From Clostridium sp. (lineage in GTDB: Bacteria > Bacillota > Clostridia > Acetivibrionales > Acetivibrionaceae): a DNA stretch of 64,000 bases. Shown in pieces: positions 41,643 through 51,426 of this stretch; the stretch's first letter is position 1, and every line of letters starts with the position of its first letter. Location: contig JAAZML010000113.1 in the NCBI GenBank assembly GCA_012798835.1, positions 1 through 64,000 on the forward strand, given 5' to 3'. Position numbers and translations under genes: made by a program. The notes beneath the pieces were generated by a model. The model did not search any database, had not been told where the DNA came from, and worked only from the letters and a program-made list of their open reading frames with translations.

Positions 41643-42215
41643 ATGAGACAATTAGAAGACGAACGCGAACTTCAAAAAAAAATTTATATGACTCAGGCAA
41701 GTCCATGGCGGAGATTTTGGGCAAGAACTATAGATATGTTTATTATAGAACTGATTGTTAAGGTGTTACAGACGATCTTTTTTCGTGGGGCATATTTTGA
41801 TCCTACATTGCTAAGTGCAGGTAGTTTTTTAATATGGGCCTTTGCAGAAGCGCATTTGTTGCATACTTGGGGGAGTACACCGGGCAAGTGGATGTTTAAA
41901 ATTAAGGTAAGAAAAAACGATCTGGGGAAGCCTGAGTTTACTGAATCCATAAAAAGGAGCATTCTTGTATGGATATTTGGCATGGGTATGGGGATTGTTT
42001 CCACTATGACCTATATAATTAGTTACCATGCATTAACCCGCCGAGGCTTTACATTATGGGATAAATATTCTGGTTGTGGTGTATTCTACGAAAAAATGAG
42101 CGAAAACAGAATACTGGCTACCGTATTTGTTATCGTGGCGCTTACCATTTCCATTGCAATTTTGGTATTGGTAAACTACTATAGTTCCTTTCCGGCTCAA
42201 GCCCCTACTCTTTAA
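41643..42215 (+). CDS. RDD family membrane protein
   Basis: PWRRFWARTIDMFII...HTWGSTPGKWMFKIKVR. Confidence 0.85.
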   Translation: MRQLEDERELQKKIYMTQASPWRRFWARTIDMFIIELIVKVLQTIFFRGAYFDPTLLSAGSFLIWAFAEAHLLHTWGSTPGKWMFKIKVRKNDLGKPEFTESIKRSILVWIFGMGMGIVSTMTYIISYHALTRRGFTLWDKYSGCGVFYEKMSENRILATVFVIVALTISIAILVLVNYYSSFPAQAPTL

Positions 42216-42437
42216 AAAAATTATATATTAGGATAAGTATCGCAGCATACAAATAGAATATTAAAACGCAAATCCAATAGCTTAAAATGTGTATTGTTCC
42301 GTTTTGTGGGGATTATATAAATTGTAAGATCCAAAGAAAATTAAAAACCCCGAAAAATTAAGGTCTATATATTTTGCAATATCGAAAGTCATTGTAAAAT
42401 ATACAGGTATTACCTAAGCCTTTACAGGAGCACGGAA

Positions 42438-43028
42438 ATGAAACTATACACATATATAATTGTTTTAGCTGTTTTCTTGCTAGTGGCTATATTATTTAAA
42501 AAAGTTGATGTGATATTTGAATATAACCAAAGCGGGTATTCCTATTCCCTTTGCTTTTCAACCCTGTGGGGTATTATTCTGTATAGATATATTTATCCTA
42601 AGGATTGGGTGACAGAAGGAAAACGGAGTGAAAAGCATTCGAACCTGCTAGGTGGTATAAAAGGGGCTAGGGATACGTTTGAAATTATTCGAAGAACGGC
42701 AAGATACCTTCGCTATCGGTTAAAAATTAAAAAAGTGGATTTTAATATTGTTTTTGGGACAGGTGACTCGTCTAGTACTGCAATTTTTGTGGGGGTAGCA
42801 TGGGCAGGGGTGAGTATAATCTTGTCATCGCTATACCATTTTGTTGGTATAGAAAGAAAATGCATATCCATAAAACCTGATTTTCAAAAGAAGAAATTAA
42901 ATATACGCTTATATTGCATATTAACGGTAAGAGTTGCCCATATTATTATTATGGTTTTAATGTTTTTCATAGGCAGAATTAAAAAAGCGATTAGTATAAA
43001 TAATGCGAAAAAAAATGCTCCAAGTTAG
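42438..43028 (+). CDS. DUF2953 protein (YtfI-like)
   Basis: GTGDSSSTAIFVGVAWAG...ISIKPDFQKKKLNI; immediately upstream of ytfJ. Confidence 0.75.
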   Translation: MKLYTYIIVLAVFLLVAILFKKVDVIFEYNQSGYSYSLCFSTLWGIILYRYIYPKDWVTEGKRSEKHSNLLGGIKGARDTFEIIRRTARYLRYRLKIKKVDFNIVFGTGDSSSTAIFVGVAWAGVSIILSSLYHFVGIERKCISIKPDFQKKKLNIRLYCILTVRVAHIIIMVLMFFIGRIKKAISINNAKKNAPS

Positions 43029-43046
43029 GATAAGGTGGTGATAAGC

Positions 43047-43517
43047 ATGGCGGAACATCCGATACAGGGATTGATGACCACAGCTATGGAAAGCATCAAA
43101 GATATGGTAGATGTAAATACTATAGTCGGGGATGCGGTCCAGGCACCGGACGGTACTGTAATTATACCCATTTCAAAAGTGACATTTGGTTTTGCTGCTG
43201 GGGGAGGAGAGTACAGCCCGATATGTACTATTGGGGAACGGGGTGATCCGGGATCTAATAAGGCTGAATCTGCGACCGTTGACTTCCCGTTTGCTGGGGG
43301 TAGCGGTGCCGGTGTAAGCATCAACCCGGTTGCTTTTATGGTGGTGGGGCAGGGACAAATAAAACTTTTACCTATAAATGCAAATAACTCACTTGAAAAA
43401 CTTCTGGATATGATCCCTGATCTTGTGGAAAGGGCGAATACATCAATAAAAAGGAAACTTAAAATTGGGAAAGAAATTAAATCTGAGGATGCACCCACGA
43501 AATATGTCAAGGAATAA
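43047..43517 (+). CDS. ytfJ: GerW family sporulation protein YtfJ
   Basis: HPIQGLMTTAMESIKDMVDVNTIVGDAVQAPDGTVIIPISKVTFGFAAGGGEY. Confidence 0.92.
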   Translation: MAEHPIQGLMTTAMESIKDMVDVNTIVGDAVQAPDGTVIIPISKVTFGFAAGGGEYSPICTIGERGDPGSNKAESATVDFPFAGGSGAGVSINPVAFMVVGQGQIKLLPINANNSLEKLLDMIPDLVERANTSIKRKLKIGKEIKSEDAPTKYVKE

Positions 43518-43811
43518 TACTAAGCCGAATTATGCTCAAAGTTCCAGGGAAAAATGAAAGCCTTAAGGGTAAGGCAACCATGGCCCTGGCTTTTTTTTGT
43601 TTATACTTGCCTATGCAATTTGCAAAAAAATTTATGAGCAGTGAGCTAACCCTTTTTAGAGTGTTTGAATAAATACATATTTTATAATTCTCTAGCAGGG
43701 TTGTGCAGGTGGGCTAGATGTAGTAAAATGATATAATAGTTACTAATCTTTATAACAGACGAAAGTCATTGCTATACTTACCAGCAAAATATATTTTCGA
43801 GGTGGATTAAA

Positions 43812-44414
43812 TTGAATATAAATATTAGCAATGCGGAATATGAGCTTACAGCCGTAAAACCACAGCAATATCCTTCGGGCAATATACCTGAGATTACCTT
43901 TGTAGGAAGATCTAATGTGGGCAAATCGTCCCTTATAAATTCTATGCTGAATCGAAAAAGTTTGGCGAGGGTAGCGGCGACCCCGGGAAAGACAAGGGTC
44001 ATAAACTTTTACAACATTGACAATGAATTATATTTCGTAGATCTCCCGGGCTATGGCTATGCTAAGGTGTCAAAAAGGGAAAAAGAATCATGGGGGAGGA
44101 TGGTTGAAACCTACTTAAAGACGAGGAAACAACTAAAGCTAGTTATTATGCTTGTGGACATAAGGCATTCTCCTACAGCCGACGATAGGCTAATGCATGG
44201 ATGGCTTAAGAGTATAAAAACACCTCACATAATCGTACCTACGAAGCTTGATAAAATTTCACGCTCGAAACTTCGAGAAAGGATCTTGGATATAAAAAAG
44301 GTTCTAGAGCTTGGGGAGGATATTGGGGTATTGCCGTTCTCATCCCAAACGAGGCAGGGAAGGGATGAACTATGGAGGGAGATAGGACGCTTTTTGGATT
44401 TGAAGATAGATTAG
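43812..44414 (+). CDS. engB: Ribosome biogenesis GTP-binding protein EngB/YsxC (TTG start)
   Basis: FVGRSNVGKSSLINSML, TPGKTRVINFY, VDLPGYGYAKVS, PTKLDK. Confidence 0.94.
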   Translation: MNINISNAEYELTAVKPQQYPSGNIPEITFVGRSNVGKSSLINSMLNRKSLARVAATPGKTRVINFYNIDNELYFVDLPGYGYAKVSKREKESWGRMVETYLKTRKQLKLVIMLVDIRHSPTADDRLMHGWLKSIKTPHIIVPTKLDKISRSKLRERILDIKKVLELGEDIGVLPFSSQTRQGRDELWREIGRFLDLKID

Positions 44415-44490
44415 CTAGAGGTATTAAAAGAGTGTTTTTATCGTAGCTTATATAGATTGAATAACAATCTTAGGAAATGGGGTACCGTAA

Positions 44491-45576
44491 GTGAGCCACA
44501 AAATGAAGTTTGCCCTGCAAATAACAGCAGCTGTTGTTGGAACATTGGCCGGCATATTGCTAACATTAAAATTTTCAGTTTATATTGCTCCTTTTATTCT
44601 GGCTTTCGCTGTTTCCGCATCAATTGAGCCACTGATTCGGTTTTTAACTAAGAAAGCTAAACTTTCAAGAAAGTCGGCAACAATAATATCTTTATTACTA
44701 GTTGCAACTACTATAATAATGTTTATGCTACTTATAATTTCTAGGCTTTACAAGGAAATAGGGAGTCTTGTAAATGGTCGCCCCCAATACTTGGTGGAAA
44801 TATACCGAAATATCTCGGGACTTGTAAATAAAGCCCTTGAAATTTATTTCGATCTACCCGAGGATATTATTTTGGGCATTACAAACATGCTATCTAATTT
44901 TTCAGATTCAATCTCAAAGATATTAGATTCATTCCTAAAAGGGATCTACAATACGGCTATATCAATACCGCAAATGTTTGTATTCATAATAGTTACAATT
45001 CTAGCCACGTATTTTCTTTCCAGTGATAGGGATAGAATCAGTGAGTTTATAGAAAACAATTTTCCCAAATCGTTTCTAAAAAAAATGGCAAGCATAAAAA
45101 ACAATATATTTCTGGCGTTCTTTGGGTATGTAAGGGCACAGCTTATTTTAATGTGCATAACATTTGTGGAGCTCACACTAGGATTTCTTATCATCGGGGT
45201 TAGACATTTTTTATTGCTGGCATTAGGTATAAGCTTTATTGATGCACTACCAGTATTAGGGACGGGAGGAGTATTAATACCGTGGGCGGTATACGAATTT
45301 TTAACTCGCGATTTTAAAATGGGGATTTCCCTTATTATACTATATATTATTGCACTTATAACGCGCCAGCTAGTAGAGTCTAAGATACTAGGGCAGCAGA
45401 TAGGTCTTCACCCCCTGGTTACATTAGTTTCAATGTATCTTGGTATGCAGTTCTTTGGAGTAATAGGATTTATTTTGGGACCTATCGTGGTTTTGCTTTT
45501 TAAAAATATAGTATCCTGCTTTATAAAGCAGAAGAATATTAAAGAAATCATAAATGAATTTAACAAAAAACAATAA
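44491..45576 (+). CDS. ytvI: Sporulation integral membrane protein YtvI (AI-2E transporter superfamily)
   Basis: GTG start; FIDALPVLGTGGVLIPWAVYEF... multi-TM. Confidence 0.87.
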   Translation: MSHKMKFALQITAAVVGTLAGILLTLKFSVYIAPFILAFAVSASIEPLIRFLTKKAKLSRKSATIISLLLVATTIIMFMLLIISRLYKEIGSLVNGRPQYLVEIYRNISGLVNKALEIYFDLPEDIILGITNMLSNFSDSISKILDSFLKGIYNTAISIPQMFVFIIVTILATYFLSSDRDRISEFIENNFPKSFLKKMASIKNNIFLAFFGYVRAQLILMCITFVELTLGFLIIGVRHFLLLALGISFIDALPVLGTGGVLIPWAVYEFLTRDFKMGISLIILYIIALITRQLVESKILGQQIGLHPLVTLVSMYLGMQFFGVIGFILGPIVVLLFKNIVSCFIKQKNIKEIINEFNKKQ

Positions 45577-45607
45577 AATACACGAAATAAAAAACCATTC
45601 CAAGCTT

Positions 45608-46318
45608 TTATTGACAACCCTCGGATTTTAATTCTTTTCCCAATTTCTTTATTGCCTTTTTCTCTATTCGTGAAACATAAGATCTAGATATACCAAGCAT
45701 TTTGGCAATCTCCCTTTGGGTTTTGCTAGCACCGTTTATCAGTCCGTACCGGAGCTCTATGACCAACTTCTCTCTCTTCTTTAGGACATCCTTCATTTTA
45801 TTATATAATCGCTTAACCTGCATTTTTAACTCAACTTCCTCCACCACTGACTCTGGCTCGGTGCCAATAACATCTATAAGTGTAATTTCATTTCCTTCAC
45901 GATCCACACCTATGGGATCTTGCAGGGAAACTTCAGTTTGTATTTTTTTATTTGCCCGTATTTGCATTAGAATTTGGTTTTCGATACATCTTGCGGCATA
46001 GGTAGCAAGTCTTGTACCCTTATCATGATTGTAGGTTGAGATGGCCTTAATCAAACCAATGGTTCCAATTGATATGAGATCATCGCATTCGTTTGGAGTG
46101 GAGTTAAATTTCTTTACTATATGCGCTACAAGCCGTAGATTTCTCTCAATAAGAATATTGCGAGCTTCTTCATTACCCTCTCTTAAAAGTTGTAAATAGT
46201 GTTTCTCTTCCTCTTGGCTTAGAGGATGAGGAAAAGAATTTACATTTGAAATATAACCAAAAAGGAAAAACGTTGCACTAACTGCTTCCATGAATGGTAA
46301 TATAAATAAAGCAAACAA
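45608..46318 (-). CDS. sigK: RNA polymerase sporulation sigma factor SigK (uninterrupted)
   Basis: HPLSQEEEKHYLQLLREGNEEARNILIERNLRLVAHIVKKF...IGTIGLIKAISTYNHDKGTRLATYAARCIENQILM; proposed TTG start 46318 behind ggggg. Confidence 0.88.
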   Translation of the reverse strand: MFALFILPFMEAVSATFFLFGYISNVNSFPHPLSQEEEKHYLQLLREGNEEARNILIERNLRLVAHIVKKFNSTPNECDDLISIGTIGLIKAISTYNHDKGTRLATYAARCIENQILMQIRANKKIQTEVSLQDPIGVDREGNEITLIDVIGTEPESVVEEVELKMQVKRLYNKMKDVLKKREKLVIELRYGLINGASKTQREIAKMLGISRSYVSRIEKKAIKKLGKELKSEGCQ

Positions 46319-46408
46319 AACAAGGCACCCCCATAAATAGGCTACCTTATAATATATGTTGCTATGGGGAACTGGGTGCAAGTACATGGGTAATAAAATT
46401 GTAGTTGC

Positions 46409-48076
46409 TTAAAGACCCAACATTAAAATATTTCTTGCGATTTCTTCAAATATGGGTGCAGCTACGGTTCCGCCGCTTTTTCCGTTCTCAATAAACACAG
46501 AAATAGAATACTTGGGATCAAGACGTGGGAAATACCCAGCAAACCATGCATGTACAATTTTTTCGCCCCCGATATACTGGCCAGTTTCTGCACTCCCAGT
46601 TTTACCGCCAGCGCCACCGTATTCATCTAGATTAGCCCTAATTCCTGTACCGCTTATGGTTACCTCCTCCATTAGGTTTTTTATTTTATCACATATATGC
46701 TTATCTATTATCCGTTTCCCCTCGTTGTTTCCCAGAAGTTTTATTGTTTTCCCCTCTGAGTCAACGATGGAGTCCACGATATTGATTTTATTTTTTATTC
46801 CACCGTTGGCGATGGTTGCAACCATATCAGCAACCTGGAGGGGAGTTGCCATAACATCGCCTTGACCGGTTGCCAAATTGGCAATATCCCCGTGAGTGAG
46901 GATATTATTTGGCATTGGAAGGTTACCGCTAGATTCAGCTATGCCTTGTGAGCTTATGCCGGTCTCCATGCCCAATCCAAATTTTTTGGCCATATCAATT
47001 ATTGCTGTATCCCCAGTTCTAATTCCCAGTTCAATGAAGTAAGGATTGCAAGAAGAGGCGAAAGCTTCATGGAGATCTATTTGCCCATGGCCGCCCTCGG
47101 CATAGGTAGAGCACCGAAATTCCCTGTCACCCAACATAACATATCCTGGACAAAAGTAAAATATAGGGGGGTCTATGTTTTTAGAATACGCACTGGCAAG
47201 ATCAATTATCTTAAATATTGAACCAAGGTTATACGAAGCTACTGCACGGTTAAACAGTTCGTTGTTTGGGCTTTGAAGATAGTCGCCAACTGAATTAGGA
47301 TTAAAATCGGGTTTACTTACCATTGCAACTATTTTACCGGTAGAAACCTCTTCAATTACTACAGCCCCTTTTAGATTATACTTATCTATAACATTTTCAG
47401 AGATTCTCTGGATATTGTAATCCAGGGTTAGCTTTATATTCATCTTCTCACTTGTATCTTGGGTTTTTATGAGCCTATATCCAAGACCTGCAATAAGATT
47501 GTTTTTTTCCCCATCCATAATTACACCAACCTTATTTGGAGATTTTGACCGTAGAGTATTATCATAAAATTTCTCTATCCCGGTTTCACCCACCATGTCA
47601 GTTTTGTTTAAATAACCCAATACGTGTTTGGCAGGTGTACTTTGGTCATATCTTTTAAGGGAATTAATTAAAGATAAGCCATATAGGTTTTCTTTTTTAA
47701 GCAGATCCCTTTTATCCTTATCAATTTCTATTAGGAGTGGTTCCTTTCTTGCTTCAATATTTTTTTTAACATCGCTAAAATCAAGCCCGAGAATTTGAGA
47801 TATTTCATTTATTTTGTTATTGTTTTTAAATTCTAGGGGCTTAATTATTAGATCATATTTTTGACTTCTATTTGTAAGGGGGATTAGGTTTCTATCTAGT
47901 ATATTACCCCTTGAAGCCCCAAAGGGCATAGCTACTATTTTTTGTGCGGTGGCTTGTATGGTAAGGTCATTCCCCAAGTAAAGCTGTATATAAAGTATCC
48001 TAGCAACTAAAAGGAGAATGATTGATACAAAGGCTGTAGCAATAAATCGAATGCGTCCGGTAGTCAAAGATTTCAC
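46409..48076 (-). CDS. Class B penicillin-binding protein (PbpI/YrrR-like)
   Basis: ASRGNILDRN; NLGSIFKIIDLA (SxxK); SSCNPYFIE; AGGKTGSAETGQ (KTGS); next to yrrO-yrrM-mltG. Confidence 0.85.
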   Translation of the reverse strand: MKSLTTGRIRFIATAFVSIILLLVARILYIQLYLGNDLTIQATAQKIVAMPFGASRGNILDRNLIPLTNRSQKYDLIIKPLEFKNNNKINEISQILGLDFSDVKKNIEARKEPLLIEIDKDKRDLLKKENLYGLSLINSLKRYDQSTPAKHVLGYLNKTDMVGETGIEKFYDNTLRSKSPNKVGVIMDGEKNNLIAGLGYRLIKTQDTSEKMNIKLTLDYNIQRISENVIDKYNLKGAVVIEEVSTGKIVAMVSKPDFNPNSVGDYLQSPNNELFNRAVASYNLGSIFKIIDLASAYSKNIDPPIFYFCPGYVMLGDREFRCSTYAEGGHGQIDLHEAFASSCNPYFIELGIRTGDTAIIDMAKKFGLGMETGISSQGIAESSGNLPMPNNILTHGDIANLATGQGDVMATPLQVADMVATIANGGIKNKINIVDSIVDSEGKTIKLLGNNEGKRIIDKHICDKIKNLMEEVTISGTGIRANLDEYGGAGGKTGSAETGQYIGGEKIVHAWFAGYFPRLDPKYSISVFIENGKSGGTVAAPIFEEIARNILMLGL

Positions 48077-48155
48077 CTCAGGTTATTTGTAGTTAATATA
48101 ATTTTTCCATTAATAGATATTTTTATACCTATAAAATATGTATATTAACCATGAC

Positions 48156-49388
48156 CTAAAGGGATTTCCGACGAATTATAGTATATTTTTGGACTTCCTT
48201 TAACATAGGCATAGATACGATCATCTGGGGGTGAGGAGCCACGTCAATATAGTCTCCATCTACATTTTTCATCCATTCTATTTTTTGTATGTAAAAACCT
48301 CCCTCCGGATTTAAAACCTCGATCACATCGCCTTTATACATTCTATTTCTTTGCTCGATGGTAGCTATTTTTGTATCGCTATCGTACTTAATCACAACAC
48401 CTATAAAATCATATTCACGGATATAGGAGCTTGTATTGTAGATTTGAGTTTTAGAGTCGGGTTTGTTGAGAAAAAACCCCGTTGTATATTCCCGGCGACT
48501 TGCTTTTGAGACCTCTTCGAGAAATTTAGGGTTTGTCTTGGAATTATCTTCGTCTTGGTAATAAGCATCTATAGCTTGTCTGTAAGCTTTTACGACCGTT
48601 GCTACATAAAAGGAGCTTTTCATGCGTCCTTCTATTTTTAAGCTTGACACACCTGATTTTATTATCTGGGGTATATACTCAATCAAACATAGATCCCTGG
48701 AATTTAAAATAAAAGTTCCCTTTTCACTTTCATATACCGGGTAATATTCTCCTGGTCGCTTTTCCTCCACTAGATGGTACTTCCATCTGCAGGGGTGGGC
48801 ACAAAGACCCCGGTTAGAATCGCGGGAGGTCATATAATTACTAAGTAAACATCTTCCCGAATAAGAAATGCACATTGCCCCATGCACGAACATTTCCAGT
48901 TCGAGGGAATCAGGAGTGTTCTGCCTTATCCCACTTATTTCATAAATGGAGAGTTCCCTTGCAAGGATTACCCTTTTAATACCCTGCTTATGCCAAAACT
49001 TTGCGCTCATCCAGTTTGTATTGTTTGCCTGGGTACTAAGATGTATTTCCATATTAGGAGCCGTCCTTTTTACAAGATCCAATACCCCTGGATCAGACAG
49101 TATTATTGCATCAGCACCTAGATCCCTTACCCTTTTAATATAATCGGGCATATTTTTTAAATCATCATTGTGGGGAAATATATTCATTGTTATATAGACC
49201 TTCTTGCCCCTCTTGTGAGCAAATTCAATACCGGATTTCATATCATCTACTGTAAAATTTTCCGCATATGCCCTAAGGCCAAAGGCTTCTCCTCCTATAT
49301 ATACAGCATCTGCACCGTAGGTTATGGCCATTTCTAAACGTTCTAGATTACCGGCAGGTGCAAGCAATTCAACTTTCATTTTTTTCAC
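48156..49388 (-). CDS. Peptidase U32 family protein (YrrO-like)
   Basis: ELLAPAGNLERLEMAITYGADAVYIGGEAFGLRA; MEMFVHGAMCISYSGRCLLSNYMTSRDSNRGLCAHPCRWKY. Confidence 0.92.
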   Translation of the reverse strand: MKKMKVELLAPAGNLERLEMAITYGADAVYIGGEAFGLRAYAENFTVDDMKSGIEFAHKRGKKVYITMNIFPHNDDLKNMPDYIKRVRDLGADAIILSDPGVLDLVKRTAPNMEIHLSTQANNTNWMSAKFWHKQGIKRVILARELSIYEISGIRQNTPDSLELEMFVHGAMCISYSGRCLLSNYMTSRDSNRGLCAHPCRWKYHLVEEKRPGEYYPVYESEKGTFILNSRDLCLIEYIPQIIKSGVSSLKIEGRMKSSFYVATVVKAYRQAIDAYYQDEDNSKTNPKFLEEVSKASRREYTTGFFLNKPDSKTQIYNTSSYIREYDFIGVVIKYDSDTKIATIEQRNRMYKGDVIEVLNPEGGFYIQKIEWMKNVDGDYIDVAPHPQMIVSMPMLKEVQKYTIIRRKSL

Positions 49389-49458
49389 TCCAAACTTTCA
49401 AAAATTAAGAGCCACAAAAAAACATCCCAGTGTTTAAATGCAGTAGCAAAAGAAAAGA

Positions 49459-50097
49459 TTATTTTTTGTAGCTTATAGCAAGACCATCGCCCACTGGCAA
49501 TATACTTGTTTCGAGTTCGTTTGTATTGCAAATGGTATCTAAGTAAATCCTCATTTTTTTAACAATGGTTTTCTTTCTTTTAACCACAAGATCATCATTT
49601 GCTATCATTCCTTTATAAAGGACATTGTCCGATATTAGTAGACCCCCTTTTTTTAACACCCTCAGGCATTCAGGGAGGAATTCTAGATATTGACCTTTTG
49701 CGGCATCTAAAAAAATCATATCATACTGTTTATCGAGATGTTTGAGGATGTCTGCTGCATCCCCGTTAATTATATTTATAACATCTGTAAGCCCCGCTTT
49801 TTTAATATTATTTCGGGCACGTTCGATCATTAATTCGTACCTATCGATTGTATCAATTTTACCTTTTGGTTGTAGTACAGAAGACAAAAGGATAGAGGAA
49901 TACCCTATAGCCGTGCCTATTTCTAGGATTCGATATGGCTTTAGTGTAAGACCTAATATCCGCAAAAGTGAGGCAACTTCGGGGTGAATTATGGGTATCT
50001 GATTTTCCCTGGCAAAAGCCTCTAGCTCCCGAAGAATGCCGCCATTTTTCTTTATGGTTTGTCGAATGTAACCGTTAATATAATCAAAACATATCAT
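49459..50097 (-). CDS. O-methyltransferase (YrrM/TrmR-like)
   Basis: ILEIGTAIGYSSILL; DMIFLDAAKGQYLEFLPECLRVLKKGGLLISDNVLYKG. Confidence 0.87.
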   Translation of the reverse strand: MICFDYINGYIRQTIKKNGGILRELEAFARENQIPIIHPEVASLLRILGLTLKPYRILEIGTAIGYSSILLSSVLQPKGKIDTIDRYELMIERARNNIKKAGLTDVINIINGDAADILKHLDKQYDMIFLDAAKGQYLEFLPECLRVLKKGGLLISDNVLYKGMIANDDLVVKRKKTIVKKMRIYLDTICNTNELETSILPVGDGLAISYKK

Positions 50098-50151
50098 AAT
50101 TTAGCTCCCAGTCTAGATTTATTTGAAAAGTCTGCCAAATAATTCGCTGCT

Positions 50152-51273
50152 TTACTCAGATTGATAAGTTTCCGAAGCCCTCATATGTTCCTCAAGGGTT
50201 TTTGAAAAATGGTGGGTACCATCCCCCTTGGCTACGAAGTAGAAATATGTTGACTCTTCATCAGGGTAGAGAGCTGCCTCAATGGCTGCTATTCCGGGGG
50301 AGCATATAGGTCCGGGCGGAAGGCCTTCGTAGAGATACGTATTATATGGATGCTCAATTTTTGTATCATTATCGGATATCTTTTCCTTCATTTTATTTTG
50401 TGTGTCATATAAAACATATTGTACGGTGGCACAGGACTGCAACTTTTTAAGTTCTGGATTTTCCGATTTGAGCCTATTATGAAATACGCTAGATACGATA
50501 GGTCTTTCATCGGGATTTGGTGTTTCCGCCTCGATAATAGATGCAAGTATAATTATTTCATCTATGGACATGTTAAGCTCTTTGGCCCTAGTGTAGAAAT
50601 CTTCCTTAAACTTTAAATTGAAGTTGTCAAGAAACTTTTTAATAAGTGAGCGCGGGCCAGATGTCGGATCAAAAAAGTATGTGTCAGGAAATAAATACCC
50701 TTCCAGCTTATTCTTCCGGTCTGGAACGCCTTCTAAAAACTTATATTCAAATTCCTCTGTACCACAGGCCTCTAAAAATATATCCATATCGATCAGATTT
50801 TTTTCGTCTAGGATATGGGCAATCTGTTTGAGATTTTTGCCCTCTACTATTGTGACTGTTGTTGTAATTGGGTTATCGCATAATATTTCCATGATTTCTC
50901 TGTAACCAAGGGCTTTATCTATGATGTGTTTTCCTGATTTATAGCAACCGTCATACCCATTAAATTTAGATATAAATTTAAACCAAAGGGGTTTATCTAC
51001 TACCCCTGCATCGTTTAAAATAGCCGCAATATCGCTTGTGTTGGAGCCTATTGGGATTTCTATATGTATACCAGTTTCCTCATTTATTCTTGCTTTTATT
51101 GCTACCACATCCAGCTCTTTTTCCTGGATAAAATACTTATAAGAAAAGTAGCTGCTTAAAGTAAAAATAAGCAAAAAAGCTGTAAAATACAAAAGGAAAG
51201 CTAAGAAGCGGTTTTTACTCTTTTTCGATTTTTTCTTTTTTGTTATGGTCTTTTTATTCATTATTTTCGCCAC
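50152..51273 (-). CDS. mltG: Endolytic transglycosylase MltG
   Basis: N-terminal TM; LEGYLFPDTYFF; ILASIIEAETPNPDERPIVSSVFHNRL; YNTYLYEGLPPGPICSPG. Confidence 0.94.
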   Translation of the reverse strand: MAKIMNKKTITKKKKSKKSKNRFLAFLLYFTAFLLIFTLSSYFSYKYFIQEKELDVVAIKARINEETGIHIEIPIGSNTSDIAAILNDAGVVDKPLWFKFISKFNGYDGCYKSGKHIIDKALGYREIMEILCDNPITTTVTIVEGKNLKQIAHILDEKNLIDMDIFLEACGTEEFEYKFLEGVPDRKNKLEGYLFPDTYFFDPTSGPRSLIKKFLDNFNLKFKEDFYTRAKELNMSIDEIIILASIIEAETPNPDERPIVSSVFHNRLKSENPELKKLQSCATVQYVLYDTQNKMKEKISDNDTKIEHPYNTYLYEGLPPGPICSPGIAAIEAALYPDEESTYFYFVAKGDGTHHFSKTLEEHMRASETYQSE

Positions 51274-51426
51274 CTACCAATTATTATGTTTTTGTCACAT
51301 TTTTATTATGCACTATTTAATTATAAAATAAAACCTCAGTGATTTCCTTAGCTAAAAAGATCCCAAGCTAAGAATCTGTGCTACGTACTTATCGTGGGAT
51401 CTTTTTACGCAAAATAAAAAAATGGA

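Noticed and set aside
45608-46318. Possible skin-element interruption of sigK
   Set aside because: The reading frame is continuous through sigma regions 2 to 4 with no recombinase gene beside it
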